From Erythrobacter tepidarius (lineage in GTDB: Bacteria > Pseudomonadota > Alphaproteobacteria > Sphingomonadales > Sphingomonadaceae), in contig NZ_MUYJ01000009.1 in the NCBI RefSeq assembly GCF_002155695.1, positions 1 to 64,000 on the forward strand: a stretch of DNA of 64,000 nt, written 5' to 3'. Below, one piece after another: positions 45,436-55,894 of the stretch (the first letter of the stretch is position 1; every line of letters starts with the position of its first letter). The position numbers were made by a program, and so were the translations under genes. Under the pieces are notes generated by a model that worked only from the letters and a program-made list of their open reading frames with translations, had not been told where the DNA came from and ran no database searches.

Positions 45436-46722
45436 ATGACGATGAAGCGACACGCGCGCCGCTGGGCCAATCTTGCAGGCTTTCTGGCGATGGCAATGGC
45501 CGCGCCGCTGGCGGCCGAGACCGTGGCGATCCGCGCCGGCAGCGTGATCACCGACGCCGCCAGCGAACCCACCGGCCCGGCGACGATCCTCGTCACCGAC
45601 GGGCGGATCGTCTCGATCACCCCCGGCCACGATGCCGTCACCGCGGACCGCACAATCGACCTTGCGGACAAGACCGTGCTCCCTGGCCTGATCGACCTGC
45701 ACACCCACCTCACCGGGGATCCCGGCGGCGATTTCTGGAAGGAAGCGACCGAGCCCGATGAATGGGGCGTGATCGTGGGCGCCAAGAACGCGCGCCTCAC
45801 CGCGCTTGCCGGCTTCACCACGGTGCGCGAGGCGGGCAGCGGGCGCGACACCGCCTTCGCGCTGCGGCGCGGCACCGCCGAAGGGCTGGTGCCGGGGCCG
45901 CGCATCCTCGCCGCCGGCCCGCCGCTGGCAATCATCGGCGGGCATGGCGATGTCAACGGCTTCCGTTCCGAGGTCAATGAATTGCTCGATTCTGGCTTTA
46001 CCTGCACCGGCCCGGTCGAATGCGCCGCCAAGGTGCGGCTCGCCAGTCAGAACGGCGCCGACGTAATCAAGATCACAGCGACCGGCGGCGTGCTCAGCCA
46101 GCAGGGCCGTGGGCTGGAGGCGCACTTCACCCCCGAGGAGATGAAGGCGATCGCCGATACCGCGCACAGCCTCGGCCTCAAGGTCATGGCCCACGCCCAC
46201 GGCGCGCGCGGCATCCAGCAGGCAGCCGAGGCGGGGATCGATACGATCGAGCACGGCACCTATCTCGATGAAGCCGCCGCGAAGGCAATGAAGGCGCGCG
46301 GCACGGTGCTGGTTCCCACCCTGATGGCGCTGCAGGGCGTCTCCGAGGGGCTGGGCAAGGGCGTCTATACCCCGGTGGTCGAAGAGAAGATCCGCGCCGT
46401 CCAGCCGCTGATGGCCTCGCTGGTGAGCCGGGCGCGCCAATTTGGCGTGACGATCGCCTTCGGCACCGATGCGGGCGTGTACCAGCACGGCCGCAACGCC
46501 GAGGAGCTGGGACTGATGAAAAAGCAGGGCATGTCCGACCGCGAGGTGCTCGCCAGCGCCACCACGGTCGCGGCCAAGGTGCTGGGGATGGAGGGCCAGA
46601 TCGGCCGCCTCGCGCCCGGCTACTCGGCGGACATCATCGCGGTCGAGGGCAATCCGCTCGCCGACATCACCGTGCTGGAAGAGGTCGACTTCGTGATGGT
46701 GCGCGGACGGGTGATCGAATAG
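45436..46722 (+). CDS. Exported metal-dependent amidohydrolase (prolidase/Xaa-dipeptidase type)
   Basis: 428 aa with a signal peptide (about residues 1-28, ending PLAAETV). Metal ligands of the amidohydrolase barrel are visible: DLHTHLTGD, the lysine of VIKITATGG likely carboxylated, HAHGARG, IEHGTYLD and the late FGTDAGVY aspartate. This pattern matches the imidazolonepropionase-like/Xaa-Arg dipeptidase branch of subtype I enzymes. A periplasmic dipeptidase is the best guess. It is followed by the AT-rich leader of the subtilase. Confidence 0.88.
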   Translation: MTMKRHARRWANLAGFLAMAMAAPLAAETVAIRAGSVITDAASEPTGPATILVTDGRIVSITPGHDAVTADRTIDLADKTVLPGLIDLHTHLTGDPGGDFWKEATEPDEWGVIVGAKNARLTALAGFTTVREAGSGRDTAFALRRGTAEGLVPGPRILAAGPPLAIIGGHGDVNGFRSEVNELLDSGFTCTGPVECAAKVRLASQNGADVIKITATGGVLSQQGRGLEAHFTPEEMKAIADTAHSLGLKVMAHAHGARGIQQAAEAGIDTIEHGTYLDEAAAKAMKARGTVLVPTLMALQGVSEGLGKGVYTPVVEEKIRAVQPLMASLVSRARQFGVTIAFGTDAGVYQHGRNAEELGLMKKQGMSDREVLASATTVAAKVLGMEGQIGRLAPGYSADIIAVEGNPLADITVLEEVDFVMVRGRVIE

Positions 46723-47125
46723 CGATCCACCCGCCCTTGCCCGCCTTGGGCAAACCCGGCCCGCCCGCGGCGCGGGCCGAACCGCTGCGCGCGGCCGATT
46801 GACTCCCCCTAAATATAGTTTTAAATATTTTTGCGTGGAGTCGCAAGTTATTCTTGTAAGTTAAAACATATAAATCTTCGTTAATCATTATTATATTTGG
46901 TTCGTCAGACAAAGATTTCATCTTGTCTGATGACGCAGCCTGATGTCCGCGCGAGACATGCCGGTGGTGGCCCCGTGCCGCTTTGCCGACGCCCCTTTGC
47001 GTTCCGTCGCCAGGCGGGGCGTTCGGCCGGCAAGGCGAAGATCATCGCGGCCTTCAGGCCAAGAAAAAACATGCCGGGTCGATGATGAAGCCAAGAAACG
47101 GAACAATCATCAGGAGGATAACGCC
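46723..47125. other. AT-rich leader with nested inverted repeats, upstream of the subtilase
   Basis: This 403-bp gap has no convincing gene. From about 46801 to 46930 it is strikingly AT-rich against a GC-rich genome. It holds GACTCC/GGAGTC arms (46801-46806, 46837-46842) enclosing AAATAT/ATATTT, a direct repeat AAGTTA at 46845 and 46858, and a perfect TCAGACAA/TTGTCTGA palindrome (46905-46930). These look like promoter and operator elements of the downstream protease. Reading frames crossing it look spurious. Confidence 0.6.
46905..46930. promoter_or_regulatory. Perfect 8-bp-arm palindrome in the subtilase leader
   Basis: TCAGACAA and TTGTCTGA flank ten bases. It sits at the boundary between the AT-rich segment and normal GC content, about 195 bp before the protease ATG. 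Operator or hairpin; no regulator identified. Confidence 0.5.
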
Positions 47126-48829
47126 ATGAAAAGGAATCTCATCATCGAGCTGGACTACGGCGCCCGGCTCGCCGAGGCTGCCTTTGCTGCCGCTTCCGAT
47201 CCGCAGGCCGGACTCGATCCAGCCGCCGTGCCCGATATTGCCGGGATCGCACTTGATCCGAGCTTTGCACCGACCGTGATTCCGGGGGTCCATGCCACCG
47301 ATCCGACGGCGCCGGGCTATGTCTCGGGCCAGAAGGTCGAACTCGCACTGACCGAAGCGGGCGAGATCGACCCGAACCAGGCCACCTACATCGTGCGCGC
47401 CACCGCCGAGGAAGACAAGGTCGAGGAGATCCTCGCCCAGAAGCACGTCGTGGGGGTCTTTGCCGATGTCGAGATCCAGCCGAGCCTGATCTGCCCCGGC
47501 AGCCCGCCGATGGGCGACGACGGCGATGTCGAGCGGTTGCTGTGCGTGCCGCAGATGCGGCGCCTGCGGATGGACGGCTCCGGGGTGCTGGTCGCGATCG
47601 TTGATACCGGTATCAACCTTGCCCACCTAAGCGCACGCGGCCGTCCGATCACGCTCGATGTCGCGCGCAGCTGGGTGCCAAGCCCCGGGATGGTGCCAGG
47701 CAATGCCCCGGTCGGCCACGGCACGATGTGCGCCTTCGACGCGGCGATCGCCGCCCCGCAGGCGACCTTCCTCGACATCCAGCTGTTGCGATCGAGCGCG
47801 AGCGGACCGACTCCGATGAGCGGTGTCCTGTCGGATGCGGTGCGCGCCTATAGCCACCTGATCTCGGTGATGACCGCGCCGCGCCGCCCCGGCGAGGCCC
47901 GTTCGCTGGTGGTCAACAACAGCTGGGGCATGTTCCACCCCTCGTGGGACTTCCCGGTGGGGCACCCCGGAAACTATTCGGACAATCCCAACCACCCGTT
48001 CAACCGGATCGTCGCCGCGCTCGAACGGGTCGGGGCAGACATCCTGTTTGCGGCCGGCAACTGCGGGGCGAACTGCCCCGACGGGCGCTGCCAGGGGGTG
48101 ACTGCCAACGCGATCTACGGCGCCAACAGCCACCCCTCGGTGCTGACCATCGCCGGGGTCGACATCTCCAACACCCGCGTGGGCTACTCGTCGCAAGGTC
48201 CCGGGCGGCTGGCGCGCAACAAGCCGGATTTGGCGGGCTATACGCATTTTCGCGGGTCGGGGGTCTATGCCGCCGACGGCGGCACCTCGGCAGCGACGCC
48301 GGTGGTTGCGGGGGTGGTCGCGGCGGTGCGCAGCCGCCGTCCGTTCCAGCCCGGCAACCCCGCTGCCAGCCCTGCCGCGATCCGCGCGCTGATGCGCTCG
48401 ACCGCGACCGATCTGGGTGCAGCCGGGTTCGATTTCGATCACGGCTTCGGCGTCGTTGGCGGGTGCGCGCTCGTCCGCCGGTTCATCCGCGTCCGGCCGA
48501 TCAGGCCGATCGACATCTGCCGCCGCATCCCCGAACTGTGCCGGCCGCGGCCGCTGCCGATCGACATCTGCCGGCGCTTTCCGGAGATCTGCCGGGGGGT
48601 ACGCCGTCCCGATCTCCCGCTGCCGCCGCCCGACCTGCCCCGCCCCGGACCGCAGTTCGCTGCGGATGACGAGAGCCTCGGCGACTTCGGGTTCGAGCTC
48701 GGCGGGGCGAGCCTCGAAGACCTGCTTGCCGCGGTCTGGGAGGCCGGATACTACGACGGTTCGCAAGTCACCGGCGGGGCGGCGGCCTCCCGCTCTCCGG
48801 CCAAGGGCTGCGGGTGCGGGTGTAGCTGA
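47126..48829 (+). CDS. Subtilisin-like (S8) serine protease with Cys-rich C-terminus, no signal peptide
   Basis: 567 aa from an ATG after AGGAGG. Catalytic triad: D160 in VAIVDTGIN, H198 in VGHGTMCA, S388 in GGTSAATPVVAG, with the oxyanion Asn in FAAGNCGAN. Residues about 87-120 (YIVRA, KVEEILAQK, GVFADVEIQP) resemble an I9-like propeptide. The N-terminus (MKRNLIIELDYGARLAEAAF) is not a signal peptide. The tail has two copies of PIDICRR(I/F)PE(L/I)CR at about residues 461 and 478, a proline-rich stretch, an acidic helix and a terminal KGCGCGCS. It is followed by a small gene resembling the propeptide. Confidence 0.9.
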   Translation: MKRNLIIELDYGARLAEAAFAAASDPQAGLDPAAVPDIAGIALDPSFAPTVIPGVHATDPTAPGYVSGQKVELALTEAGEIDPNQATYIVRATAEEDKVEEILAQKHVVGVFADVEIQPSLICPGSPPMGDDGDVERLLCVPQMRRLRMDGSGVLVAIVDTGINLAHLSARGRPITLDVARSWVPSPGMVPGNAPVGHGTMCAFDAAIAAPQATFLDIQLLRSSASGPTPMSGVLSDAVRAYSHLISVMTAPRRPGEARSLVVNNSWGMFHPSWDFPVGHPGNYSDNPNHPFNRIVAALERVGADILFAAGNCGANCPDGRCQGVTANAIYGANSHPSVLTIAGVDISNTRVGYSSQGPGRLARNKPDLAGYTHFRGSGVYAADGGTSAATPVVAGVVAAVRSRRPFQPGNPAASPAAIRALMRSTATDLGAAGFDFDHGFGVVGGCALVRRFIRVRPIRPIDICRRIPELCRPRPLPIDICRRFPEICRGVRRPDLPLPPPDLPRPGPQFAADDESLGDFGFELGGASLEDLLAAVWEAGYYDGSQVTGGAAASRSPAKGCGCGCS

Positions 48830-48910
48830 GGGCCTGGCCGAAGCGCCGCTGCCGGGTCTGACCGGCCCGCAGCGGCGCCGGCTGACCGACGCGTTCGAGA
48901 AAGGCCGACG

Positions 48911-49177
48911 ATGGACACCGTCATGCTCCAGTTCCGTCATCGCGGCATGGCGCCGGGCCTCGACGAGGTGGCGGCGCTGTTCGGCCTCGCGCCCGGCGAG
49001 ATCGATGCCACGTTCGGCGTGATTGCCACCGATCCGGCCGAGGGGCTCTACACCGTGCGCATCGACGTGCGCGGGGCCGATCGGGTGCGCGCAGCATTGG
49101 CGCAACGCCCCGCCGATCCGGCCGAGGGCCTGTTCGCCAACCCGCCCATCGCCCCCTTCGGCCCACCCGAAGACTGA
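48911..49177 (+). CDS. Small protein resembling the protease propeptide (candidate inhibitor/chaperone)
   Basis: 88 aa with AAGG six bases before the ATG, 81 bp after the protease stop. Residues 47-82 read YTVRIDV, DRVRAALAQR, GLFANPPIAP. They align by eye with the protease's own YIVRATA, DKVEEILAQK, GVFADVEIQP, and both are preceded by GEID. I9-type propeptides and free-standing I9 proteins inhibit or fold subtilases. No signal peptide, like the protease. A cognate inhibitor or intermolecular chaperone is the inference; it is not a recognised named family. Confidence 0.65.
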   Translation: MDTVMLQFRHRGMAPGLDEVAALFGLAPGEIDATFGVIATDPAEGLYTVRIDVRGADRVRAALAQRPADPAEGLFANPPIAPFGPPED

Positions 49178-51836
<2,659 letters not shown>

Positions 51837-52015
51837 ACGCGCGTTCGCTTGCCCCTTGCACAATGCTTCTTTCCTCACCCCGTCGCGTAAGACGGTGCCG
51901 GATCTGCCATGGTGATCCAAGCCCTGGCGTCCGGGCGCAAGGCGCACGACGAGATTACGACGCCAAGGTTTGCGACCCCTTTCCTACACCCCCCGACCCG
52001 AGTCATCCTCCCCGG

Positions 52016-52660
52016 ATGGCCCAGACACACTCCCCCCGCTCGCCCGGCGCGACTGCGCCCGTCACTCTCCCCGCCACGCCGCGCGCCGAGCGCCATGATG
52101 GCTGGTCTCGGCCCAAGCAGGTCGCCTTCCTGCGCGCGCTCTCGGCGACGCATTCCGTGGCCGAGGCGGCGCGGTCGGTGGGGTGTTCGCGGCAGTCGGC
52201 CTACCGGCTGCGCTCGCGCCTCAAGGGCCAGCCCTTCGACCTCGCGTGGGAGGTGGCGTTCCATCATTCCTATGACGTGCTCGCCCAAGCCGCGCTCGAC
52301 CGCGCGATCAACGGGGTCGAGCGGCCGGTGTTCTACAGGGGCGAGCAGGTCGGCTCCTACCGCCATTTCGACGAGGGGCTGACGGTCGCGCTGCTGCGCT
52401 CGCGCACGCTTGAGGGCAATCCGCTGTTCGGCCGCCTGCGCCCGATGGCCGAGCGCTACGCGCGCGATTTCGAGAGCCTGCTGGCCAAGGTCGCGGCGGG
52501 CGAGGCCGTCGAGACCGGCGCGCTGACCGTCAACGATCCCGACGAATTCGCCACCTACCGCGAACAATTCTCCCGCGCCGGCCCCGGCTGTCCGTCCGCC
52601 ATGAGCGACGATGAATTAATGCAGGCATTACAAGCATCTGGCTGGGAAGAGCCAGAGTGA
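52016..52660 (+). CDS. Helix-turn-helix protein of unknown function
   Basis: 214 aa from MAQTHSPRSPGATAP; the start has only a weak ribosome site. After a disordered Pro/Thr-rich N-terminus comes QVAFLRALSATHSVAEAARSVGCSRQSAYRLRSRL, a homeodomain-like HTH as in terminase-small-subunit or resolvase-type proteins. The rest is helical (LAQAALDRAINGVERPVFYRGEQVGSYRHFDEGLTVALLRSR). Similar stand-alone proteins occur in Erythrobacter-type genomes without known role. No phage genes are nearby. The 179 bp before it show no other feature. Confidence 0.65.
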   Translation: MAQTHSPRSPGATAPVTLPATPRAERHDGWSRPKQVAFLRALSATHSVAEAARSVGCSRQSAYRLRSRLKGQPFDLAWEVAFHHSYDVLAQAALDRAINGVERPVFYRGEQVGSYRHFDEGLTVALLRSRTLEGNPLFGRLRPMAERYARDFESLLAKVAAGEAVETGALTVNDPDEFATYREQFSRAGPGCPSAMSDDELMQALQASGWEEPE

Positions 52661-52693
52661 CACGGTGTCACCTTTGTCAACTTTGTTAGAAAA

Positions 52694-53482
52694 TTACGCC
52701 GCCCGCTCCGTCCGGTTTCTTCCGCCCTCCTTGGCGGCATAGAGCGCGGCGTCGGCGCGGGAGATGAGGCGATCGACGCCCTCGTTTGCGCTCCTTGCGG
52801 CGATGCCGAAACTGGCGGTGAGGTGCCACGGGCCGCTCGTCGTGATCAGCGGGGTGATCGCGATGGCGGTGCGCACCGCCTCGATCCGCGCGGCGAAATC
52901 GGCCGGGTCGATGCCCCGTGCGGCGAGCAGGAATTCCTCGCCGCCGATCCGCGCGATCAGCCAGCCGGGCGGCACCAGCTTGCGCAGCATCGCGGCGAAG
53001 TGGACGAGGCTGGCGTCCCCGCCCTCATGGCCGAGCCGGTCGTTGATGCGCTTGAAGTGGTCGAGATCGGCGACCGCCAGCGCCAACGGCTCCGTCCCGG
53101 CCACCCAGCTCTCCAGCTTGGCGAGCGCGGCGCGGCGGTTGGCAAGGCCGGTAAGCGGATCCTGATGGGCGAGGCGATCGCGTTCGGCGCGCGCGGCCTC
53201 AAGCTGCAAGGTCAGCCCGGCGATCCAGCGGAAGGCAAGGCTCGCCACCGCCAGCGGGATGAGCACTGCGGCAATCATCGTGGCGGCGTAGTCGAGCTCG
53301 CCGAGCAGGATAAGGCAAAGATGGGTAAAGCTGACCGAAGCGAACACCGATCCGCCCACCACCCACAATCCCGTGCGCCGCAAGCGCGCACGCAGCGCCC
53401 CGCGCCCCGCAGCGGGTGGAGCGGGGCCGGCGGCCGCGGTGAAGACAGAGGCGTGTGGCATCATTGCCCAGGATACCGCCAT
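52694..53482 (-). CDS. Membrane-bound diguanylate cyclase (GGDEF)
   Basis: 262 aa. Two hydrophobic segments (about residues 39-60 and 66-86) anchor it, then a linker helix and a GGDEF domain: DPLTGLANRRA, ADLDHFKRINDRLGHEGGD and the active-site RIGGEEFLLAA. The GGEEF variant is catalytically competent. An RxxD inhibitory site is not present five residues upstream. Makes cyclic-di-GMP at the inner membrane. No obvious sensory domain. Divergent from the cold-shock gene. Confidence 0.9.
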   Translation of the reverse strand: MAVSWAMMPHASVFTAAAGPAPPAAGRGALRARLRRTGLWVVGGSVFASVSFTHLCLILLGELDYAATMIAAVLIPLAVASLAFRWIAGLTLQLEAARAERDRLAHQDPLTGLANRRAALAKLESWVAGTEPLALAVADLDHFKRINDRLGHEGGDASLVHFAAMLRKLVPPGWLIARIGGEEFLLAARGIDPADFAARIEAVRTAIAITPLITTSGPWHLTASFGIAARSANEGVDRLISRADAALYAAKEGGRNRTERAA

Positions 53483-53735
53483 GCCTCTCGCGAATGTCTT
53501 AACGAACTCCTGCGGGATGACCGATTAGGCGATCGGCGCAAGCTGTGTTATGGTCGGCCCGCTGACGTCGAAATTTGCGACGGACTTCGAACTTTGTGCT
53601 CCGCCGCCGCCAGGGATCCCCTCCCCGGCTCCGGCGTCTCTCAGACGACGACTTCCTTTCATTGGACGATACGAAGCACGACCCCTCGCCGCATTTCGCG
53701 GCGGGGTAATCCCATGTTCTTGAAAGGAACATTCC
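53483..53735. other. Long leader of the cold-shock gene
   Basis: The 253 bp between divergent starts hold no gene. A TGTGTTATGGT segment (about 53544-53554) could be an extended -10 for the cold-shock gene, which would give a 5' leader of roughly 180 bases. The leader includes a stable hairpin (CCCCTCGCCGC / GCGGCGGGG) ending some 25 bases before AAAGGA. Cold-shock mRNAs often have such structured leaders. Confidence 0.4.
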
Positions 53736-53948
53736 ATGAGCAAGACCGGAACCGTGAAGTTCTTCAACACCGACAAGGGCTATGGCTTCATCCAGCCGGA
53801 TGATGGCTCGTCCGACAGCTTCGTCCACATCAGCGCGGTGCAGGCCGCCGGCATGACGACGCTCGATAAGGACCAGCGCCTCAACTACGAGCTGGAGCGC
53901 GGGCGCAACGGCAAGGAAAGCGCCGTAAACCTTTCGCCGGCCCACTGA
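53736..53948 (+). CDS. Cold-shock domain protein (CspA family)
   Basis: 70 aa, ribosome site AAAGGA. RNP1-like KGYGFIQPDDG and RNP2-like SFVHISAV are intact, with GTVKFFN at the start. Single-domain RNA/ssDNA-binding protein that melts mRNA structure. Preceded by a structured leader and followed by a strong hairpin. Confidence 0.95.
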   Translation: MSKTGTVKFFNTDKGYGFIQPDDGSSDSFVHISAVQAAGMTTLDKDQRLNYELERGRNGKESAVNLSPAH

Positions 53949-53959
53949 GGAATCGCCCT

Positions 53960-53993
53960 GGGCGGGGGCGCGCGGCCATGCGCTCCCCCGCCC
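53960..53993. terminator. Stable hairpin after the cold-shock gene
   Basis: GGGCGGGGGCGCGC pairs with GCGCTCCCCCGCCC with one mismatch and a six-base loop, 12 bp after the stop. There is no T-run, so termination is likely but not certain. The remaining 230 bp to the next gene show nothing recognisable. Confidence 0.5.
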
Positions 53994-54221
53994 GGCACCC
54001 TCGCCTTCTCCCTCTCCCGGCAGGACGGGCCCCATCGCCCAGACTTCCGAATTCCGGTGCGAACGCGCGGACGAGGCGGGCGGGCGAGATTGCCCAGGCT
54101 GCGGACAAGATCGCCTGACCAGCCTGGCGATCCGTGCAGTTCCCGCTGGAAACCCGGCTTCGGACTTCCCATCTTTGAAGCGGCAACAGGGAACCACGAC
54201 TGGCTGACACAGGAGAGCCCG

Positions 54222-54572
54222 ATGACAATGCAGTTCCAGTTCAATACTGACAGTTCGGTGATGGGAACCCAGAATGTGGCCGAGCGGATCGAGCAGCAGG
54301 TGCGGCACCGATTGGCGCGGTTCGCTAACCGGCTGACGCGGGTCGAGGTTCACGTCAGCGACGTCAACGGACGCAAGCACGGCGGAGACGACAAGCATTG
54401 CACCATCGAGGCGCGGCCGCGCGGCGCTCGTCCGATCGGGGTGACCGAGAAGGCCGCGGATGTCGATACCGCCGCAAGGAAGGCCGCCAACACCCTCGTC
54501 GAACGGCTCGAACGGATGTTCGGCAAGGCCGAGCGGCACAAGCACGATCCCTCGCCCGACAAGGCGATCTGA
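54222..54572 (+). CDS. Short HPF/RaiA-family ribosome-associated protein
   Basis: 116 aa from MTMQFQFNTDSSVMGTQN after AGGAGAG. The basic sigma-54-modulation/S30EA fold is visible (IEQQVRHRLARFANRLTRVEVHVSDVNG, CTIEARPRGARPIGVTEKAADVDTAARKAANTLVERLERMF). It lacks the C-terminal dimerisation domain of long HPF. Such proteins bind the 30S subunit under stress. A neighbour of the cold-shock gene on the same strand. Confidence 0.85.
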   Translation: MTMQFQFNTDSSVMGTQNVAERIEQQVRHRLARFANRLTRVEVHVSDVNGRKHGGDDKHCTIEARPRGARPIGVTEKAADVDTAARKAANTLVERLERMFGKAERHKHDPSPDKAI

Positions 54573-54593
54573 CGGTCGGGCAAAGCCGCGGGC

Positions 54594-55826
54594 CTAGCTG
54601 CCGGAGATTCCGCATTCGCCCAGCAGCGCATCGATCTGCTTGGCCACCCCGAAGAACCCCGCCCTGGCATGGGGCCAGGTGGCCCGATCAAGATCGCCGA
54701 GCAGGCTAAGGACGCGGCCCTGCGCCGCCAGTGGTGCAAGCCCCGGGGCGAGCGCGTCGCGGGTCCATCCGGCGGGGATATAGGGCACGGCCAGGCGGGC
54801 AATTCCGCCCTCAGCCAGCAGCGGCTCGAGCGGCTCGCCCGCGTGCCATTCGCGCGCCGGGCAGCCGAAGGCAGCGGCGGCATCGGCCAGCCCGCCCGCT
54901 ATCGCACCTGCGGCAAAGCGGGCGGCGGCCGTGCCGAGCGCACCGGGCGAGCGTGCCTCGGGCCGGCTCGCGCCGATCACCAGCGCGGGCGCGGCGGGCA
55001 GGGCAAGCGGTGCGTGATGCGCGGCCTCGTCATGCAGCAGCAGCGCGAAGGGCTGGGCAAAGTCCGCCGCGCTCACCGGCGGCGGCAGATCGGGCAGGCG
55101 GCGCGGGTGATCCTGCGGTTCCTCGAGCGGCGCCGCATCCTCTGCCAGCCCCTTTGCCGCCAGCGGACCGTCTGGCCGTCCGACAGTGTAGCGGGCGATG
55201 TTGTCAGAGCGCGCGAGATAGTGCTTGCCCTTGGTGTGCAGCCCTGCAACCCAGCGCCAGGAAAGCGTGTTCGAAGCCGCATCGCCATCCATCAGGTGCC
55301 GCAGGAAGAAATCCGCGCCGAGCTGCCAGTCGAGCTTCAGGGTGAAGATCCAGATGCTGGCAAGCCACATGCGGGCGTGGTTGTGGAGGTATCCAGTCTC
55401 CACCAGCTCCCGCGCCCAGACGTCGAAGGCCGCGATCCCGGTGCGGCCCGCAGTGGCTTGCCTGTAGGCCCTCGCCAATCCGCTGTTGCGCCCCATGGCC
55501 GCCAGCGCCGCGTCGCGGCCCGCGCAATAGTCTGCCCACACCCCAGGGCGCTGTTCGAGGTAGCCCTTGAAGTAGACTCGCCAGAACACCTCGGCGATGA
55601 ACTTCTCCGCCGCGCATAGGGAATGCATGCCGAGCACCGCTTGCAGCACCTCGGTCTCGTCGATCAGTCCCGCATGGAGCCACGGCGAAAGCTGCGAGAC
55701 ATTGCCACGCCCGCCAGCCGCCGGGCCATTGTCGTGATTGCGCGCATCGGCATAGTGTCGGCCGGCGGCGGGAAGAAACTCGGCGAGGCGGTGCTGGCCG
55801 CGCGCGCGGGTCGGGGTGAAATCCAT
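54594..55826 (-). CDS. Photolyase/cryptochrome-like FAD protein with permuted domain order
   Basis: 410 aa from MDFTPTRARGQHRLAEFL. The first ~230 residues match the photolyase FAD-binding helical domain: NVSQLSPWLHAGLI, FWRVYFKGYLEQRPGVW, ETGYLHNHARMWLASIWIFTLKLDWQLGADFFLRHLMDGDAASNTLSWRWVAGLHTKGKHY. The C-terminal ~170 residues look like the Rossmann-type antenna domain that normally comes first (FALLLHDEAAHH, REWHAGEPLEPLL, IARLAVPYIPAGWTRDAL). Classical photolyases have the opposite order. DNA repair or blue-light sensing is possible. Confidence 0.75.
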   Translation of the reverse strand: MDFTPTRARGQHRLAEFLPAAGRHYADARNHDNGPAAGGRGNVSQLSPWLHAGLIDETEVLQAVLGMHSLCAAEKFIAEVFWRVYFKGYLEQRPGVWADYCAGRDAALAAMGRNSGLARAYRQATAGRTGIAAFDVWARELVETGYLHNHARMWLASIWIFTLKLDWQLGADFFLRHLMDGDAASNTLSWRWVAGLHTKGKHYLARSDNIARYTVGRPDGPLAAKGLAEDAAPLEEPQDHPRRLPDLPPPVSAADFAQPFALLLHDEAAHHAPLALPAAPALVIGASRPEARSPGALGTAAARFAAGAIAGGLADAAAAFGCPAREWHAGEPLEPLLAEGGIARLAVPYIPAGWTRDALAPGLAPLAAQGRVLSLLGDLDRATWPHARAGFFGVAKQIDALLGECGISGS

Positions 55827-55894
55827 GGCCGCTGAACCGCTTGGCCGGAGCATGGTTCCGCCCTAAAGCTGTTTCCAAGCGCAAAGGAGTTCCC

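Noticed and set aside
46667..46921. 84-codon minus-strand frame starting in the AT-rich leader (MKSLSDEPNIIMINEDLY)
   Set aside because: It begins in AT-rich DNA and then runs antisense into GC-rich sequence with Arg/Ser/Ala-rich composition. No ribosome site or conserved pattern seen.
54222..54572. Regulator of sigma-54
   Set aside because: The old family name is misleading; the motifs match ribosome-associated HPF/RaiA proteins.
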